Source of the DNA: a bacterium
GTDB taxonomy: Bacteria; Desulfobacterota; Binatia; UBA12015
Assembly: GCA_029976905.1 (NCBI GenBank)
Contig: JAPOLW010000024.1
Coordinates: forward strand, 1-17,532
Length of the DNA stretch: 17,532 nucleotides
Reading direction: 5' to 3'
In this document: positions 15,138 through 17,532 of the stretch, piece by piece
How positions within the stretch are numbered: position 1 is the first letter of the stretch
Layout: each line of letters opens with the position of its first letter
The notes under the pieces: generated by a model
The model's input: the letters and a program-made list of their open reading frames with translations, nothing else
Told to the model about the DNA's origin: nothing
Database searches by the model: none
Translations under genes and position numbers: made by a program

Positions 15138-15167
15138 CTGATCGGCGGCGTTTGGTGGTCCGATCAG
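15138..15167. terminator. Hairpin between convergent arylsulfatase and metallo-hydrolase genes
   Basis: CTGATCGG (15138-15145) and CCGATCAG (15160-15167) make a perfect 8-base stem with a 14-base loop in the 39-base gap between the two stop codons. The right arm includes the stop codon of the metallo-hydrolase gene. There is no T tract, so it may be a bidirectional pause or 3'-end stabiliser rather than a classical intrinsic terminator. Confidence 0.4.
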
Positions 15168-16177
15168 AAGAGCACGATCGGGTCGAAGCGGGGCAGGGTG
15201 AGGAAATCGAGGTTGTCCGACGATGCCTCCTTGCTCTGGAGGAAGGCGAGCGTTTCCCCGTCTCCGCCCGTGACGATCGAGGCGATCCGGATGTTGCCGC
15301 GAAACGGCCCGTCGATCGGCGCCGTGAGGTCGTCCCAGTGGATGGGGATGACGCGAGCCGGTGAGGTCGCCTCGACCGTCTCTTGCCAGTAGGCTTCGCG
15401 GTATTCCGGCGTCTGTGACCCGAGTCCTCCGACGCCGAGCAGAACCACGTCGACGTCCACATCGGCGAGCGACCCGGGGATGTACCCGGCGCTGCCCTGG
15501 ACCAGGAGCGATCCCCGGGGATGGCGGATTTCGACCGCCAGGGGCACCCCCACCTTGTAGGCGAAGGTCTCCACGGGAGGAACCAGCGGTTCGGTGATTT
15601 CCGGGTCGCCCAGGGCGCGCCGCCGGATTTCGGGGTCGGGGAATTCGAAATGCCGGCTCTCATGGACGACGACCTCGAAGTCTCCGAAGCGGAGTCGGTC
15701 GCCATCGGTGACGACCTGGATCTGGGATGCCGGGAGTCCCCAGCCGCGCCCGATGTTCGCGGTCGATTCCGACCCGACCAGCAACGCTCCGGTCTGCCGG
15801 GCGACTTCGGGCGCGTCCATGGCGTGATCGAAGTGGGAGTGGACGGGAAGCACCATGGCGGCGCGCTCGACCCCGTTGCGTTCGAGACCCCTTTGGATTG
15901 CCGCAACGTCGGGTTCGATGGTCCCAAAGTACAAGGTGAGTGGGTCGATCCTCGTGAACCACCCATCGATGAGGAGAGTGGTCACGCCGTCGGAGAGCAC
16001 CAACGTCGAGGTTCCCGTCCAGCGAAGCGTCACCGCCCCGGGCGGTATTGTCGACGCCCCCATGACCGCCCAGGAGGGATCGACCGGTGGATCGTCGTAC
16101 GTCCCGAACAGGAACCCGAGGGTTCCCCCAGAGAGGAGGCCCAGGACGCCGAGGGCGAGTACAGCCTTCTTCCTCAT
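15164..16177 (-). CDS. Membrane-anchored metallo-beta-lactamase-fold hydrolase (UlaG-like)
   Basis: A 337-residue protein. Residues 4-25 (KAVLALGVLGLLSGGTLGFLF) form a single N-terminal membrane anchor or uncleaved signal, placing the catalytic part in the periplasm. The fold starts with VTLRWTGTSTLVLSDG and LLIDGWF, and the metal motif HSHFDH (His113, His115, Asp117, His118) is intact. Later come ESRHFEF and IPIHWDD, where the final metal His is expected. This matches the UlaG/RomA-type branch of the superfamily, which includes lactonases and phosphodiesterases, but the substrate is unknown. ATG 16177 is chosen because the anchor starts there; the frame runs much further upstream only as antisense of the DUF3604 gene. 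It lies 29 bases downstream of the DUF3604 stop, so the two are probably co-transcribed. Confidence 0.9.
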   Translation of the reverse strand: MRKKAVLALGVLGLLSGGTLGFLFGTYDDPPVDPSWAVMGASTIPPGAVTLRWTGTSTLVLSDGVTTLLIDGWFTRIDPLTLYFGTIEPDVAAIQRGLERNGVERAAMVLPVHSHFDHAMDAPEVARQTGALLVGSESTANIGRGWGLPASQIQVVTDGDRLRFGDFEVVVHESRHFEFPDPEIRRRALGDPEITEPLVPPVETFAYKVGVPLAVEIRHPRGSLLVQGSAGYIPGSLADVDVDVVLLGVGGLGSQTPEYREAYWQETVEATSPARVIPIHWDDLTAPIDGPFRGNIRIASIVTGGDGETLAFLQSKEASSDNLDFLTLPRFDPIVLF

Positions 16178-16206
16178 CTCCGCATCTCGGGACAAACCAG
16201 CCCCGC

Positions 16207-17532
16207 CTAGGGCTGGTACCAGATCGGCGAGGTGTAGGCGCGCTCCTGCGTGGTCATCGGCACCTCGTCCGGCATGCGTACGCCAAACCGCTTGGCTTCG
16301 TAGGCGGTCCACCGCGGGGTGGGGATTTCGAGCACGCGTGCGTAGTAGAAGGCCCTCTCCGCGGGGTCGAAGTCGGGGTCGGTCCAGACCGTCATCAATT
16401 CCGAGGCTCCGATCGTATTCGTCCAGGTTGCGTCGGCGACATTCACCGTATCGCCGACCGCGGGAAGTTTCCCCTGCGCATCGGGCTTCCGGTCGCCGCT
16501 CCAGGCGACATCGTAGACCTTTTCCCGGAGACCACCGTCGGCATCCATCCAGCCCTTGACGATCTGGATGCGGTCGAGGTTGCCCGAGAGCGGATCCTTG
16601 AGCGCCGCGACCAGGAAGCCCGGGGCCCTTCCGTCGGGGCTCGGGGGGAGGTCGCCGCCCATCGGCACGCCCTTGTCGTATCCGACCGCCGCGGGTTGGC
16701 GCGTGCGGGTGTCGGCCTCGTCGAAATCCCAGCCACCGAAGAATCGGACGAGGATCCGCGAGCCGGTCGTGGCGTAGACCTCCTTGCGTCTCAGTGCGTC
16801 GAAAATCTCCTCGCGGGTATTCTCCCGCGCCCAGACCCCGGTATAGCCAGAGGCGGCCTGTTGCCAACCGAGGATCGAGAGGTCCGGATCATCCGGCGAG
16901 GCGATCACCACGTGTTTCCATCGCTTCGGCTCCGGTTCGACGCCCGAGTGTTTGCCGAAGAAATTCTCTTCCTCGACCGCCGTCAATGCCGTGTGCGCGT
17001 CGGTCGAGCCGATCATGCCGAATTTGTAGGGATTTACGCCCAGCTTCTCTTCGAGCGAGAGTCCCGTCTTGAGAGCTTCGCGAGCGTACTCGTATTGGAG
17101 CATGTTCTTCTGCTTGACCTCGGTACCGTCGAGGTTGGCCTGGTCCCAGGTTTCGTAGTCGGCAAATTCGTCGTCGGGAGACAGAAAAGGATGCGCCTCG
17201 CCGTCTCCCTTGATCTGGGTCACTTCGACCAGGGGCTCCATTCGTGCGCGAAGCCGGGCGGTCTCGCGATCCAGCGGTCGGCCGTCGAAGGTCTCGACCC
17301 GGAACATGCGCCCGTTGCTCAGATTGCCATTGTGGGGGATGGCAAGTACGTCCGCGCCGGTTGCGCGCTGGAAGCGGTCGAGTTCTCGCCAGAGATCTTC
17401 GGGGTTCTGGCTGTCGAACTGGGAAAAGGGAACCGTCTTGTTGGCTTCGTTTGCATCGCCGCGGAAAATAACATTCCGGTGCAGGTTAAAGCCGCCGATG
17501 GCTGTCCATTCATATCCAATCAACGCGGTGAA
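16207..17532 (-). CDS. DUF3604 family protein, C-terminal part (5' end outside window)
   Basis: About 441 residues are visible and the frame is still open at the right edge. The first residues there read FTALIGYEWTA, a conserved DUF3604 segment, so no start lies here. Further family marks are IPHNGNLSNGRMF, MIGSTDAHTAL and EVYATTGSRILVRFFGGWDF. The His/Asp motifs (PHN, STDAH) resemble those of PHP-domain metal hydrolases, to which DUF3604 is related. The family's reaction is not firmly known. Its members are usually about 600-700 residues with an N-terminal signal peptide, so roughly a third is missing. TAG is at 16207-16209. It is read before the metallo-hydrolase gene with 29 bases between, a likely operon. 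Confidence 0.92.
   Translation of the reverse strand, partial: FTALIGYEWTAIGGFNLHRNVIFRGDANEANKTVPFSQFDSQNPEDLWRELDRFQRATGADVLAIPHNGNLSNGRMFRVETFDGRPLDRETARLRARMEPLVEVTQIKGDGEAHPFLSPDDEFADYETWDQANLDGTEVKQKNMLQYEYAREALKTGLSLEEKLGVNPYKFGMIGSTDAHTALTAVEEENFFGKHSGVEPEPKRWKHVVIASPDDPDLSILGWQQAASGYTGVWARENTREEIFDALRRKEVYATTGSRILVRFFGGWDFDEADTRTRQPAAVGYDKGVPMGGDLPPSPDGRAPGFLVAALKDPLSGNLDRIQIVKGWMDADGGLREKVYDVAWSGDRKPDAQGKLPAVGDTVNVADATWTNTIGASELMTVWTDPDFDPAERAFYYARVLEIPTPRWTAYEAKRFGVRMPDEVPMTTQERAYTSPIWYQP

Noticed and set aside
16178..16867. Upstream extension of the metallo-hydrolase by 230 residues
   Set aside because: It overlaps the DUF3604 gene on the same strand in a different frame. The membrane anchor at ATG 16177 marks the real start.
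1..17532. CRISPR, tRNA/rRNA, transposon ends, phage attachment site, defence or toxin-antitoxin system
   Set aside because: I looked for repeat-spacer patterns, tRNA-like arms, transposase or integrase motifs and small paired genes and saw none.

Overview
This is a 17.5 kb stretch of GC-rich bacterial chromosome with dense coding on both strands. I see no rRNA or tRNA gene, no CRISPR array, no transposase and no phage gene. The protein families (twin-arginine-exported DUF1501, PSD1/planctomycete-type cytochrome c, formylglycine sulfatases, DUF3604, GT-C membrane glycosyltransferase) and the Shine-Dalgarno sites suggest a Gram-negative environmental bacterium. Such sets occur in Planctomycetota and Verrucomicrobiota, and in marine or soil Myxococcota ('deltaproteobacterial') and gammaproteobacterial lineages. 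The sequence alone does not decide among these.

Layout from left to right: the last 58 codons of a sulfatase (+), then a multi-membrane GT-C glycosyltransferase-like protein (+). A two-gene operon on the minus strand follows, with a PSD1 cytochrome protein read first and a DUF1501 protein second. Next come an unrecognised 169-residue membrane protein (+), a hemolysin III/PAQR-like membrane protein (-) and a divergent TetR regulator (+) whose shared promoter carries three near-identical inverted repeats. Then a small tyrosine-phosphatase-like protein (-), a GPH/MelB-type sugar symporter (+), and a HAD phosphatase or phosphomutase (-). A roughly 950 bp region of low coding density follows, holding one doubtful short ORF and several palindromes. 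Last are a secreted 787-residue arylsulfatase (+) and, converging on it, a DUF3604 protein and a membrane-anchored metallo-beta-lactamase-fold hydrolase (-) that look co-transcribed. The DUF3604 gene runs off the right edge.

Functional reading (inference): two sulfatases, a DUF1501 protein (also placed in the alkaline-phosphatase-like superfamily), a PSD1 c-type cytochrome protein, a sugar-cation symporter and a HAD sugar-phosphate-type phosphatase fit scavenging of sulfated or otherwise decorated organic matter outside the cytoplasm. No glycoside hydrolase, polysaccharide lyase, SusCD pair or sulfatase-maturase gene is present, so it is not a classical polysaccharide utilisation locus. The cleanest regulatory signal is the triple TTACG-N4-CGTAA operator between the hemolysin III and tetR genes. 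I found no convincing new multi-gene system. The best leads are that operator array, the altered phosphatase loop, the unrecognised membrane protein and the palindrome pair upstream of the arylsulfatase.
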